64,000 nucleotides of DNA from Circinella umbellata (lineage: Eukaryota; Mucoromycota; Mucoromycetes; Mucorales; Lichtheimiaceae), in the NCBI GenBank assembly GCA_025093555.1, contig JAIWNF010000061.1:186001-250000 (forward strand), given 5' to 3'. Numbering within the stretch: position 1 is the first letter of the stretch; every line of letters begins with the position of its first letter. This document shows, in pieces, positions 24,951 to 38,329 of the stretch. The translations under genes and the position numbers were made by a program. The notes under the pieces were generated by a model. The model made no database searches, had not been told where the DNA came from, and was given only the letters and a program-made list of their open reading frames with translations.

Positions 24951-25342
24951 GCTATTGATAATACTACATATAATCCAAAATTTAATGAGAGTATTGATAA
25001 AGCTTTTGATAAAACCAAGCACAAAGCATTTTGTAAAGATAAAGGACAAGCATCTTTAAATCGTTTGCGTGAATATGAATTAGTTGAAAGTCAAACAAGA
25101 GATGGTATTCCAAGTTAAGTTACTAATGTTCTTGAAGGAGATAATGAAGTGAAATATATCTTTGATTTACCAAACAATTTATCTTTTTCTGTCACGCAGG
25201 ATCACCTCTTGCTTGAATTTATCGTTGATCATTACAAAGAACACTCTGTTTATCTCTTTTCTAGTCGATCAGCAACAGTAAGTAATCGGACATGGATCAT
25301 TTGTTGTCGCTATATTATACCATATCCCAAAGGGACAAGGTA
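24951..25342 (+). pseudogene. Unassigned coding relic
   Basis: One plus-strand frame reads AIDNTTYNPKFNESIDKAFD then KTKHKAFCKDKGQASLNRLR, meets one stop near 25117, and continues VTNVLEGDNEVKYIFDLPNN to LLLEFIVDHYKEHSVYLFSS. The composition (Lys/Asp/Glu/Leu-rich, protein-like) is unlike chance AT-rich frames. No start codon context, domain or partner is recognised. It lies next to the other relic, in the opposite orientation, and could belong to the same dead element. Confidence 0.35.
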
Positions 25343-25352
25343 AAGGCTGACA

Positions 25353-26404
25353 TTTTGTATATAAAAAAAATCAGTTTACATACGCAGTGCTGACACAATG
25401 TACATTTTTATATCATATGTATATAGGTACAAAAAGCTTTATTCCTTTGTGTCCATTCAAACATTAATACTTGCAATTAACAATCGTAGCTTTAATGGTA
25501 TAATAGTGCTAAAAGTTTTCAATTATTATAAATAGTATTATACGTAATATGTTATCGCTTATAATACAACATACTATCGGTAGCTTAGGCTTCTCAAAGC
25601 TAATCGGATATCTGGTCTAACAATAGTATTATATATTCATCGTTCACATCAATTACTGATTTTCTTATGATATTTATTTATATAACAATAAAAAGTATAT
25701 ATCTCGAACGGTTAAGTCGTGATTTCATTGGCTCAATTAACATCTTCTTAAGTCACCCAATAGTTGGCCACAAATTTCCTCTTTTCAATTCAAGCACTAC
25801 AACTTAAGGTTCTATTCTAGGCAGGAAGACGTTTTTTACATTTTGGTTTATTTTTACTACCGAACAGTCTACCAGGAATGCGTTTCTCTAGAGAAGATAC
25901 GTCATCGTTATCCATATTATAACAAGAGGGAAAACCTGTGTTGTATAAAAAATAATTCAATTGAAAATTCCATACGCGCATAAACGATCTTAGTACACAT
26001 AAGCTCAGGTCGCACATAAACGTTAAATCATGATTTCATTGGCTGAAATTGTTGCTTAACTTATAAAATGATTGGCCCTAGGTACTTTAACACCACCCAG
26101 ATTTTGCCTAATTAGATCAATTCGCGCCCTCTCGCGCCTTTTTTTTTAAAAAAAAGGGCCTGCTTTTGAATTTTTTTTGTGCCTTGCTTTTGTACATATA
26201 TTCTCCTTTTTTTATAGAAAAAAAAAGGACCTGATTTCCATTTCTTCTTGCCACACTTTTTTTTTAATTTAAGGGAAAGAAAAGTATTCAGATAAATACC
26301 AGGGCAAGATTCCCCCCTCCCCACCCTCCAACGTTTTATAATTAATTACATCAAAGAACGAAGAAGGATCTTTTTTTTTATTATACACCATATAATTCAG
26401 TTTA
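25353..26404. other. Spacer with short repeats before the TOG gene
   Basis: 1 kb without an intact gene. It contains two similar 30-bp sequences in direct orientation (25709-25738 and 26021-26050), a 32-residue minus frame between them (25817-25915) and T-run/A-run blocks at 26139-26155 and about 26206-26226. A C-rich stretch (26310-26326) lies 80 bp before the TOG start. Confidence 0.55.
25709..26050. repeat. Diverged 30-bp direct repeat pair
   Basis: Copy 1 at 25709-25738 and copy 2 at 26021-26050 share GTTAARTCRTGATTTCATTGGCT with a few mismatches. Weaker similarity continues to a TTGGCC about 30 bp further on. They enclose a 282-bp segment holding a short minus-strand frame ending GRLFGSKNKPKCKKRLPA, which has an AT-hook-like flavour. 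They may be remnants of one mobile element. Confidence 0.45.
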
Positions 26405-29400
26405 ATGGACGCTGGAGGTGAAGACTTTCAATCACTGCCAGTAACTGACAGATTACAACACAAGGTATTATTTTATTATTATTACTGTTTTATGCAAGAA
26501 CCATTTAAACTAATAGAACTAAACATGCGAAACTAAATATTACTATCACTATTTTTTAGCTATGGAAAGCGCGTGTATCTGCTTATGAAGAATTAACATC
26601 ACTCTTTCGAAAGACGGACAACGATTCGGATTTCTATACATATGAAAGCTATCTAAAAAAAATTGCAACAGATGCCAATGCTGTTGCTCAAGAATCAGGT
26701 CTTAACGTAATATATGAATTTGTAAATAATGCACCCAACGCCTCAAGGTAAGAAAGAACGAAAAAAAAGGGCTTTTTTTTATTTTGCTGCGGGTTTCTTT
26801 CTTCCTTTAGTTGTTTACTGTTCAATAAAAAAAAAGTACAAAGAAACAAAGAGAACAAAAAAAAAAGATAAAGAGGTTAAGAGGAAGAGGGAGGTGAAGA
26901 GGAGGAGAGTAAGTTGTTTAGATAGAAAAAAAAAAGAAGCATATAGAAGATAAAAACTTACGATATATAATAGCACCCGTGAAACTGTTGTACCTGCAAT
27001 TGTAGAAAAATGTCTCGGTGCTACAAAAGCTGGAACAAAACAAAAAGCTATTGATATTCTTTTATTATATGCAGAGATAGATGTAGCTGATCCAGTAGTG
27101 GTAAATATATTCTTAATATTATAATTTTAAAGAAAATAAACTAATCTTTTTGTCATTATTATTATTATTACAGGAACTCGTCATACCCGGAATTAATGCT
27201 AAGCAACCAAAACTGGTGACTCAAACAGTAATTGTCTTGAAGGAATTTGTAAAGTTAGTATTATCAAAAGTTTGAGATTCGGGTTTGGGTTTTTTGGATA
27301 TTGGAAGAAAATAACAAATGTATAAGGTAAAAAGAAAGAGGGAGACAAAGCTCTAATATAACACACACACGCACACACACATATACATAGACAATATGGT
27401 ATTAAGACAGTAAATCCTAAATCACTTTTAAAAATCATACCAAAATTATTCGGACACACAGATAAAAATGTGCGAGCGGAAGTAAGTATATACATATATA
27501 ATATGTATTGTAAAAAAAAAACGAGAGAGAAATTTTAGAGTTACTAATGATAATAAAAATCATCAACTTTATTAGACATTTGCATTAACGGTAGAACTTT
27601 ATCGGTGGTTGGGTGCAGCTATCAATGGATATTTGTCAGATCTTAAACCTGTTCAACAAAAAGATTTAGAAGAAGCCTTTTCAAAACTTCCAAATGAAAA
27701 AGCTACCCCCGAACGTTTATTACGATCCGAACAAGCTGCTGCTGCCGAAGCTGCTGCTACAAATGAAGCTGATATGGGTAATATATATTCAATATATTCA
27801 ATGTTTTTACTTTTTTTTTCTGTCTTCAGATTGTATCAACAACCCTTCTTTGATATTATTAGATGAGGAAGTAGATGGAGAAGATGATGGAGGCGAAGCA
27901 ATGGATGATGAACCTATTGATCCATACGATCTAGCTGATCCAGTGGATATTACAAGTAAATTACCCGGAAACTTTTTTGAGTTACTAGTAAGTAAAAAAT
28001 ACTAGATATAATATTTTATTATATAGAATGGGATCATTATTGCTTGTTATTAATGAAATACCGTTCGTATCTTTTAGGCTTCTAAAAAATGGCAAGAACG
28101 ACGAGAAGCATTAGATGCATTAGTTAAAGTGGTAGACACACCAAAGCTAGCAGATAGCGATTATACAGAATTAATGGGTGCATTGGCAAAAGTATGACCA
28201 AGAAAAAAAAGGGGGGGATTTATTTTCAACAAACAAGTGTACTAACTAGAAGGGAGAATATTAGCGTATTAGTGATACGAACATTTTATTGGTTGGAACA
28301 GCTGCAAATTGTATTGAACGTATCGCAACAGGTCTTCGTCAAGATTTTGGGAAATATAAAGGAGTGGTACGAATAAAGATAATAACAGTTATAACAATTC
28401 TACTACTATTATTAAAAGTACTAAAAAACTATTATTCGAAACACACACACACATATATATATTATCAGGTTGCACTACCAATGATTGAAAAATTAAAAGA
28501 ACGTAAACCAGCTATTCTTGAACAGCTCTTAAATGGTCTTAATGCAGTATTTGCATCTGTACCCCTGAATGAAATTATTGAAGATATTACTACTGCGGTT
28601 AAACACAAAAACCCTCAGGTACGTGCTAACTCGGGAAAGTTATTATCACGACGGTTAAAAGAAACACGTATTGCGCCTATCAAATCGGAATACAAAGCAT
28701 TTGCCGAATTAATGTTAAAAACATTGGATGATGCCGATGCTGGTGCAAGAGAAGCAAGTGCAGAAGGTCTTGGTACATTAATGAAAGTCATTGGTGAAAA
28801 GGCATTATTACCTTGGACAGAAGGACTTGATGATATCAAAATGGGAAAAATCAAAGAAGCTTGTGAAAAGGCTGAAGTGAAGGCGAAACCAGTTGTTGCA
28901 AAGAAACCACCACCACCTGTTAAAAAGGTAATAAGTTATATAGAAATATATATATATATATAACTAAGAAAGTGAAATGTTAACTGATGTTAACTGTATC
29001 TTTTTTCAATGTGAACTTATAGGCCCCTGCAGCAAAAGCACCTGTCAAAAAAGTTGCACCAAAACCAAAACCGAAACCTGAACCTATGGTCATTGATGAT
29101 GAGTCAGCAGCAGCACCCCCTGTCAGCCCACCTAAACGAAAACCCCCTGCTCGTCTCGCAGGTGCAAGTTCGGCTAAAAAACCAACACTGTCATCTTCTA
29201 AACCAAAAGCAAAATCTGCTGCTGTTGCTTCTAGTGGACCTAAAAAAGCAGGAGCCGCCAAATTACCGCCATCTAGTGGACCAGAAGAAGTACGCTATCG
29301 ATTTTCAGCTGATGATGCTGAAGCACGAACAACAGAATTTGTACCTGAAGCAATATGGAATGATCTTCAACAAAGTCAATGGAAACTTCGATTAGCAGCT

Positions 29401-32400
29401 ATGGAATCTCTTTATAGTCATTTTAATCAGATGGAGGAATCTATAGATACTGAACCTGAAATTGTTTTTCGCGTTTTTTCAAAGAAACCTGGATGGAAAG
29501 AAATGAATTTTCAAGTTATGGGAAAACTTTTTGCAACAATGCAACTTTTGGCTGAAAAATGTCCAAATTTTTCAAAGGCATGTGTTGCTATTGCTGTACA
29601 AGGTAAAAAGAAAAAGAATGAAAGATTCGATATGACTTTGATACGACTTTGAAAGAAGAACGGAAAAAAAGAGCGAACAACTAATACTTGTTATAATGAA
29701 TACTATTATTTCATTAGTACTCGTCGAAAAATTGGGTGATATCAAATTAAAAAAACCAGCGGGTGAATGTTTAGTTGTATTTGCAGAGAAGACATCATTA
29801 CAATTTGTATTTTCACAATCCTATCCTATTTGGAAAAAGGCTAAATCGCCCAAGGTACTGGCTGATTCGTTAACATGGATACATACTGCTGTCATGGAAT
29901 TTGGTATTGCGGGTTTACAAGTACGTGACTTAATTGAATTTCTTAAATTTGCATTAAGTAATACCAATGCATCTGTACGTACTAGTGCAGTCAAAGTCTT
30001 AGGTGCATTAAGGCTTTATATTGGGCCAGGTAATTTTTTATTTAATTTTTTGCCGCGAATAATGAAAACGTACTAGTCGGAAAGAAGAAATTATGCTAAA
30101 ACGAAAAATAAACTATTATTAGAGATCAAGTCATTTGTTCAAGATGTTACACCGGCTTTGATGGCAAACATTGAAGCAGAATTTGATAAGGTTGCACAAA
30201 TGGACCCACCTCAACCAACTAGGACAACTGTATGTGCTTTTGTTGTTTTTTCAATTGCTATCATACTCTGGAATACTATTTACTAAATCAAACACTTTTT
30301 GTTTCCATAGGCTGAAAGCCAAGCTGCTAGTGGTGGAGGAGGTGGTGGTGGCAGTGGTAACGCTGCTGCTGATGCTGTCGAATCATTATTTCCGCGTGTC
30401 GATATCTCATCTTCATTAAGCAAAGCCTCTGGTGAATGTAATGACGCTAACTGGAAAATCCGTAAAGAAGGTCTCGAAAAGGTTCTTGGTATTATTGAAG
30501 GCGCCAACAAACGAATCAAGCCTAATTTGGGCGAGTTCCCTGGTGTATTAAAACAACGGCTTAATGACAGTAACAAGAATCTACAAATCATGGCTTTGGA
30601 AATTGCTGGTCTATTAGCTGAATCATCTGGCAAACCTTTTGAGAAATATATCAAGCTTTTAACCGGTCCAGTCACTGGATCTCTTTCTGATAACAAAACA
30701 AACGTACGTGCAGCAGGTGTTGCTGCATTGGAGCAATTCCGTAAAGTATGTGGGCTGGAAGGTATGATTGGATCTTTTGCTACAAGCTTAGCAGCGGATT
30801 CTCCTATGTTACGAAAAGAATTACTTGCTTGGTTAGCTACACATTTAAAAGAAGATCCAAATGCGGCAACATATGATCTTGTTTCTATTATTGCACCCAT
30901 GCTTTCTTGTTTACAAGATCGAAACGGTGATGTTCGAAAATCAGCACAAGCATGTTTACCAATGGTGATAGCTAGTGCGGGTTATGATGCCGTTGTTCAC
31001 AAGGCGGCTGATTTGAAAGGTGCTCAACGACAAGCTATTATGCCACTTATTGAAGCCAATCGAGGGGCTGCATCAGCTGCTGCTGTTACAAGTGCAGCAC
31101 CACCATCAGCAGCAGCGGCATCTACTCCTGCGAAACGTGTAGCAGCAGCAAAATCAACAACAGAAGACTCTGCCAAGCCAGCATCTGTTGGACGTGGGCG
31201 AGTACTTACAAAACGCAAACCAGGACTACAGCCACCAAGAGCATCTGGCATTACTTCTCCATCCAGTGCTTCTTCTGCCTCTGCCACAGCTTCAAGCGCC
31301 GCTGATACAGTTCAAGCTCCAGTATTAACCAGTGATGCTCGCGCGAAACAAATGCGTGCCAAAAAAGAAATTCGATGGCAATTTGATACACCACGACCCG
31401 ATATTATTGATGGTTTACGAACAGCGTTTGAACCTAATGTCAGTAGTGAAGTGTGTAATCTATTATTTAGTACAAGTCAATATGCCGAACGTGATAGATT
31501 GAGCGGTCTTACCCAATTGAACGAATGCCTGGCTAAACCCGAAGTATCTTCCGACAGATATGATGTTGACTTTTCAGACATGAAGCAACGATTTATTGTT
31601 AATGCCGATCTTATTTTCAAGTACCTGACCATTCGATTTTTTGATACAAACACAAGTATGCTTATCAAATGTCTAGACATTACTCAGAACCTGGTTGCAG
31701 TCATGGATGAAGAAGGATATCATTTGACAGAATATGAAGCCGTCTCTTTCTTACCTTTCTTAATCAACAAAGTGGGTGACCCTAAGGAAGTGATGCGTAC
31801 GCGTATTCGCAACATTCTCAAGTCTTTTTGCCGAATCTATCCTGCTAGCAAATTGTTCAATTATCTTTTGGATTCAGCAGCTACCTCTAAGAATGCCAAA
31901 GCTCGTGCCGAATGTTTAGAAGAAGTCGGTGCTCTTATTCAACGTAATGGTATTTCTGTCATGCTTCCGAATAAATCCCTTCCATTGATTGCTGCTCATA
32001 TTGGTGACCGCGACGCTGGTGTACGTAACGCTGCTTTGAGCGCTATTGCTCAGGCATATATTCTTACTGGTGATGCTGTATTTAAACATGTCAGTCGCTT
32101 AGGTGAAAAAGAAAAAGGCATGCTGGAAGAACGACTCAAGCGCACCAAACCATCAGCTAGTGTACTCGCAGAAAAGGAAGCGCGAGAAAAGCAAGAGGCT
32201 GAAGAAATGGAGATTGACGAATTTCCTACAGTAAGCCAATTGCCTCGTCTCCCACGAGCTTCGCAGGGAAAACAAAGATCTATCGCTCCACCATCATCCA
32301 TGCCATCTCCACAGCAATATCAACAGCGACAGCAGCAACAGCAATATGATCCTGAGCCAATGGAAGATGTAACTGACGATTATGGTAATCAATATAATGA

Positions 32401-34524
32401 AACCGGTGGTATGGCAGGTATCAGTGAACCGCGATCATTACCGGGACCTTCGTCTATGCGACAGCCTCGTTCAGCAACACATCAAGCATTCCAGAAGGCT
32501 GTTCAGCAAGACCGTGGTGATTACATTGTCGATTATTTGATTTCACAAATTACCAGCGGAGATCCACAACCGAGCATTGAAGCTTTGAAACAATTGGATA
32601 AATTGTTGAATTCCAAACCTGAATTGATCTTACCTGATATCGAACAACTTATTAATGCAATTACACTTCAAGTACGCCTTGCTTACTCAAACGTGGATCC
32701 TCGTGTACCAGCAATGACACGTTTATGCAAACATCTTGTGAACGCACTTGTCCTTCTGTTTTCAAATCGGGATCTTGCGTGTGCAGTATCGCAAGAAGCT
32801 TTACATCATTTGTTGGAAGAATTAGCGCATCGTTTATTGGATCAAAAGATGCTTGCAATGGAATCTGGTCCCCAATTGTCCAAGGCATTGAACGTTGCTA
32901 TGGTCAAGGTCCTTGAGAATAGTAATCGAAACGCTACCTTTAGGTAAAAGAGAAAGAAAACTACAGTTATATCGCTCAAAATGTATATATACCATTTACT
33001 AACGTAATACATATATATAGTGCATTGTTATCGATCTTGGGATCTTGTGCAGCAGGCCTTCACCCTGGAGATAACACAAGTGCCAAGGAAACACGCTACA
33101 CAGAATTAACCATGAAATGTTTGTGGAAACTGGCAAAAACGGTTCAAGAAAACTTACGTGCACGCGTCTTGAACCCAGATGAACTATTATACGAAATTAA
33201 CAGATTCTTTATTACAACACCACCGGCTGAATGGAAACGTCGTGCAGCTGAGAATGTTCCCTTGGGTGAAATGCCATTACGAACGGTCAAGACATTGCTT
33301 TTGGAACTTGTCAATGGATTGGGTGATTCGATATTCCAACATTTGACATTAATTGAAAATCCACCAGCAAGCAGTGTATATCCTTATTTACATCACATGC
33401 TAGAAGCTTGTCGAAAACGTGAAAGAATGCAACAAGCACGTTTACAGCAGCAGCAACCATCTACTCCACAATCACCAGTAGCACCAACACTACAGCAACA
33501 GCATAGTTTAGAAAATCATTATCAACAGCAACAGCAGCAGCAGCAGCAAAGGTTTTCAATGAATTCGCTTAATTCCTCCTTAAGCCGACCATCATCCATG
33601 TCATCACTTCAATCAAATAGTATGCTACGATCAACATCCATAGCATCCTACCCTTCATCAGGAGAAGGGGATGTTCCCACATCACTGGACACTACTATAC
33701 CCGTTGCTACACCTATGCGTAACAATATTTCTATTAATAATATTAACAACAATAATAATACTAATAATGTCCAACCCATGCAAGTGGATGAACAAGCTGA
33801 TCCAAACAAACCAATATCTGATTATGAAATGAATAACTTACTTACACAAATCTTTGTCAAGATTGGAACACGAGAACAAACTAAACAAGGCATAGTCGAA
33901 CTGTATGAGTTTCAAAAGAAATACCCACTCGCTGAAGCCAAGGTCAATACATACCTTAGTCAATCTGGAACGTATTTTCAAAGCTACATTCGTCGTGGCT
34001 TAAGTAATCTTGCCGCTGAAGATAATGAGCTACGATCAAATTCTTCTCCTACACATCAACAACAACAATCAACTCCATCACCTGCTATAACTCCAACTAA
34101 TGCTACTACTACTACTACTCTTCCACCTTCGTCGGCAAGTTCTCCTTTGGCAAACATAACAGCAACAACAACAACACCACCACCGCCACCGCCACCACTC
34201 TCATCTACAGGAGACTATGGCAGTCATCATTCATCGCCGCGTAATTCATCATCTCAAATTTCGTCTCCAGTTCCCCAAGAGCAAAAACAATCGTTTGATT
34301 TACATCGTACTTCATCCATGTCAAATGCACGTGCTAGTATGCATGCAGGTAAGATAATAAATACATATTTATAATGCAAACACATCGAAGTAAAGAAAAT
34401 TAGCTTATCTAACAATAACTTTTTTTTAGATGATGCCTCCGAGATCAAGCAACGATTACAACGATTAAAGCAAAAGTTTGGTGGGAAAACTTCGCAACAG
34501 CAACAACAGCAGCAGCACTATTAA
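26405..34524 (+). CDS. STU2: XMAP215/Dis1/Stu2-family microtubule polymerase with five TOG domains
   Basis: Microtubule plus-end polymerase acting at spindle and cytoplasmic microtubules. Sixteen exons: 26405-26464, 26560-26747, 26974-27100, 27174-27253, 27391-27481, 27576-27777, 27863-27987, 28078-28191, 28265-28366, 28469-28927, 29023-29602, 29718-30029, 30123-30229, 30311-32943, 33021-34348 and 34430-34524. They sum to 6,603 nt, or 2,200 residues. TOG1 begins DRLQHKLWKARVSAYEELTS. TOG2 lies in exons 8-10 (LLASKKWQERREALDALVKV). A basic Ala/Pro/Lys linker follows. TOG3 is in exons 11-13 (WKLRLAAMESLYSHFNQME), TOG4 early in exon 14 (NWKIRKEGLEKVLGIIEGAN), and TOG5 near 31350-32130 (ARAKQMRAKKEIRWQFDTPR then SSEVCNLLFS). 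Poly-Gln and Ser-rich linkers and a C-terminal conserved region (..RYTELTMKCLWKLAKTVQEN..) follow. Exon 5 needs donor GTTAGT at 27254. Yeast homologues have two TOG domains; this layout matches animal proteins. Confidence 0.95.
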
Positions 34525-36078
34525 TATTATTATTCTTTCTCTTCTCTTTTCTCTTTTATTTCTTTATTCTCTAACGCACACTCACACTCACACTCACATA
34601 CTCTTCCTTTCTTATTTCATCTTCCTTTCTTCTTTTTTATATATCAATGACATATAATTTGTACTCTCTTTTATATAAAAAAATATATATATTTTTTGTT
34701 GTCGATTGGACTGGTTATATATTACCAAATTGATGATCGTTGTATTTCTGAGGATAACATAATGAAAATGGATATATAGTTGATATAATTTATTAATAAG
34801 TTGATGATAGCCAACTTTTTATCGTCACTTGTCTTTGCCTCCTGCATTCAATTATTATCAAACCTGTGCCTGTTTCCTTTTATTCTTTACTATTAGTTTA
34901 GGATACGTTTATTATTTTATTCATTTTTTAGTTGCTTGCGACGACAGGCAACATCGAGCCATCATTTTTTTTACTTGCTGAATATACCTGGACACTCAAC
35001 TGACCAATATCCGAGAGCTTCTGATAGTACCACCTTTTTCGCTCGGATTAAAAAATATGTCTATGAGAACAGTGCGTTATAAAGATGCCAAATTTTATAA
35101 TTATATCGAAACGGTTAGTTCTCATACATTAATTAAATTCTTTGATTTAGAACTTATTTTCCGTGCAATACTCTACGTGTACTTATCCTGTTCCCCAAAC
35201 TATAATCATTAACTCTGTCTATTATCACACTAGTAATATGTACCGATCTATATAAATTAGTACGAATGCTCGAGGAAAGTGAAAACTTGAAATGAGTTTC
35301 TATCTATATAGTTTATAACTGACTACTGTGGATGAAGAGAGCGATCATTTTATCAGATAAAAGCATAATGTAATCGAAAAATATAATGTAACCATAAATC
35401 CAGACGTATTACCACACACTACCCTATATAAACTATTTTGTCTCAGTGCGACTTAAAAATAAGACAGTTGCAATTTGTAATTTGGATAGAAAAAGACTAT
35501 GTAAACAGAATAATTAAAAGATCCATACTTTTATATTTGCATACAAGTGTTGACACCAGCAGCTTTTGAATGGGTAAATAAAAGCTTATCAATTATGCTT
35601 AATGCAGTCAAAGCAAGAAGACTAACAATTGTATGACAAAAACAAAAATCCACCCACGACCTTGTAAAAGGATGTTTCATGACATAGAAAAGTGTCCCCA
35701 TTAAAAAAAATAGCATATACCCAAAAACATATAGTTTACTGAGCTTTTTTTAAAGAAAAATTAATGGTATATGTTGGCTTTTCTCTAACGGTTCATGACC
35801 AAGTTATTGTTGAAAAAGCATTTATGACCTGCTAAGCCTATAATTAGCAACAATATTTGGTTCCGTGTAGCACAAAAAACGCCTTGCCGCACTGCATTTG
35901 ACCAAAACTTGGATAAAAAAGGGTGCAGACAAGATGCTAACTTGTTAATCAAATTTGGGTTTATTTTTTTTCTTATTTGCTAAATTCCCCTTTTTCTTTT
36001 ATTTGTAACATTTGTTGTTCTTCTTTAATCTTTTTTTTTTTTAAAAAAAAAGGAAGAATTGCATATGGAACAAAAGAC
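34525..36078. other. Spacer between TOG and LEA-2-like genes
   Basis: 1.55 kb. The first 200 bp are a T/CT-rich 3' flank with a CACACTCACACTCACACT run (34573-34598). A possible small minus-strand gene (35453-35716) is listed separately. A T12A9 block (36031-36051) lies 28 bp before the next start codon. Confidence 0.55.
35453..35716 (-). CDS. Candidate small membrane protein, two exons
   Basis: The frame from the ATG at 35716 encodes MLFFLMGTLFYVMKHPFTRS then WVDFCFCHTIVSLLALTALS, with two hydrophobic segments. A donor GTATGC at 35544 and an acceptor TAG at 35497 join it in frame to a short second exon (35453-35496: FFFYPNYKLQLSYF) for a total of 71 residues. The protein-like first exon and clean splice sites argue for a gene or an exon of one. 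No family is recognised, and the start could lie further upstream (the frame stays open through KLYVFGY). It may be a relic of a multi-pass protein. Confidence 0.3.
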
Positions 36079-37221
36079 ATGGACGAGCAAGTCCACTATT
36101 ATGATCCATATCGATCACGTAATAGTAACAGCAATAATGATAATAAGAATGATATAATTCAACCATTACCACTTGGTTTACTTTCTCAAGAAGATCAAGA
36201 ACAACGAGCTAATTCATATCTTCCTTATTCCAATCATCCACCTGATTTTTCTCATGCAAAAAACGAACTATACTTAAATGAAGAACAAGATGCTCCTTCA
36301 TCACTACGTCATCCACACTTTCAAAATCGTCTTGACTTATTACACCATGATGGTTTTAGCAGAAACGCAGAACATGGAAATGAAAGTGGTCCAAGTCGTT
36401 CCATGTTTTCTGCTACCACAATGTCATTTTTATTTAAATCAGCAACATTAGCGCCTGTGCATAAAGAACAAACATCTCTATCGCTTGAAATTGAACGTCG
36501 AAAAAAGAATCACCCAAAGCGACGATATCAACAACGCTGCTGTCATGTTTTGTTTTTTATTATAGCATTGATATTACTAGCAGCTGGATCAATTATCTTT
36601 TTTTGTTGGCCTCGGACACCACAGCTTTTAATGGACGATAGTGCACAAAGTATATATGCACCAACAGATTGGGGACAAGATAATTTAATTTCCTTGCGAG
36701 CAACATGGTTATTGAATGTTACATTTGATAATACACAAAACTGGCTGTCAACCCATATTTATTGGATGGAACTTTATCTTGTGGATGCATTACATCAAGA
36801 TAAACAATTTGGAATGGCAACAGAATCACTTGTTATACCACCACGAACAAGTTCACTTCAACAAATGATATTTCATGTTAGTTATGATGCTGCATCTTTA
36901 AATGATCCTACTTTTCAGAATTTATATAACGCGTGTGGCCCAAAAAAAGTTGGTACTTTATCCGATCTCGCTGTTGAAATACAAGTACTGTCTCTCTTTT
37001 TTTATTAGCTGTTTATAAATAATTCATTATTATATATAACAACATTAGTTAATCATGATTATTACTAACCGTTTCTGTTTTTTTCTTCTTCTATCTCTTT
37101 TTTTTATCCAATACTATTTTCAATGTATATGTAGGGTCAATTACATATTCGGGGGCTTGCATGGACACAGTATGTTAAAACAACACCATCCCGAGGAAAA
37201 TTCTTATGTCCAACAATATAA
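36079..37221 (+). CDS. LEA-2-like single-pass membrane protein A
   Basis: Two exons, 36079-36984 and 37135-37221 (330 residues). The start MDEQVHYYDPYRSR is chosen because the nearby ATG at 36065 runs into another frame and stops early. A polar N-terminal half of about 155 residues, with many Asn, Gln, His and Ser, ends in a basic run (ERRKKNHPKRRYQQR). One strong membrane segment follows (VLFFIIALILLAAGSIIFFC), then a C-terminal domain with alternating hydrophobic pattern (..LISLRATWLLNVTFDNTQNW.., ..LAVEIQGQLHIRGLAWTQY..). This order is that of fungal LEA-2/Tag1-like proteins, which place a beta-sandwich on the lumenal or outer side. The role is unknown. A second protein of this type is encoded at 45958-47218. 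Confidence 0.7.
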
Positions 37222-38329
37222 GTGTTATGTATATGATACTCGTATATATTGCGTATCTTTATGCAACACAAATGTGTCTAACATACTACTATATATTGCT
37301 ATTGATTTACTTTTAACTTATATCAATCCATTATAATCGCTTTATATCTAACCATAATACTACTAGAATAAAAGTATAAGCCTTAATACTCTTCTTGTTC
37401 GTATTTTTCTTTATAACATTTTTTTGTCTCTTGAATTCTTCTCGTTTTTTATTCTTATATAATAAACAACACCGAGAGCTATAAATTTATTTATCTTTAT
37501 AAAGAAAACAATAGAAAAGAGCCTTGACCATATTTTTTAAATGAAAAGGCAAATTTTCGACAATGACTGTGTTTGCTGTTCTCTTCTTTTTTTTACTTGT
37601 TTAGTATGTATTTTATTTATGTTTTAAAGAAGAATTTCTTGTTAGTTGATAAAGTAACTACTATTATAGCATGATCATATGTACAATACAACTAATACCG
37701 GGTGGTAAGTATCTACGTATAATATTTAGTATAAAACATTACTTTTGTACTATATAAAACAATGCTTGAATTTTATATTCCCCTTTTCTTCCTGCAGAAG
37801 AAAAAAAAGAAAAACGCGGCTTGCATATAATAACAACGAATGTAACCGTATTTAATTATATACTCTTTGTCAAAATTCCTATTTTTCAAGAAAATAACTG
37901 GATATAATCGTTGTTTGTTTGTTTGTTTTCATTTACTTATGACAGTTACTTCAATTCATCAAGTTAAACGGTAATATCAACACATCCCAGAGTCTTTATT
38001 ATTTTTACCTTTAATATTGAAGTTATGAGACATCATGTTTTAAATCTTATTCACTGGTAATAACCAGTTTATGCATGTTGTACATCAACATCGTCCGTAG
38101 CTAGAATAGGAGTAAAAAAAAAGTATACTGATCTTCGCTTCTCTTAGTATTAGAGGCAACAAATAACCCATTTAATAAATTCAGCTTTCTTGATGCCGAA
38201 CGCCATCACTCCTTTTTTTGAAATCATTTCTGAGTTTACAGCCCCTGTCATCGATATTATATAAAAGAGTTGAAATAAAAATAAAAATAATAGGAAAAAA
38301 ACAATTGGTTGTATCGTTTCTAGAAGAAA
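37222..38329. other. Spacer before the GH12-like gene
   Basis: 1.1 kb AT-rich, with a GTTTGTTTGTTTGTTT run (37913-37928). Only short chance frames are seen. A run of A/T and AATAAAAATAA just before 38330 may be the leader of the GH12-like gene. Confidence 0.55.
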
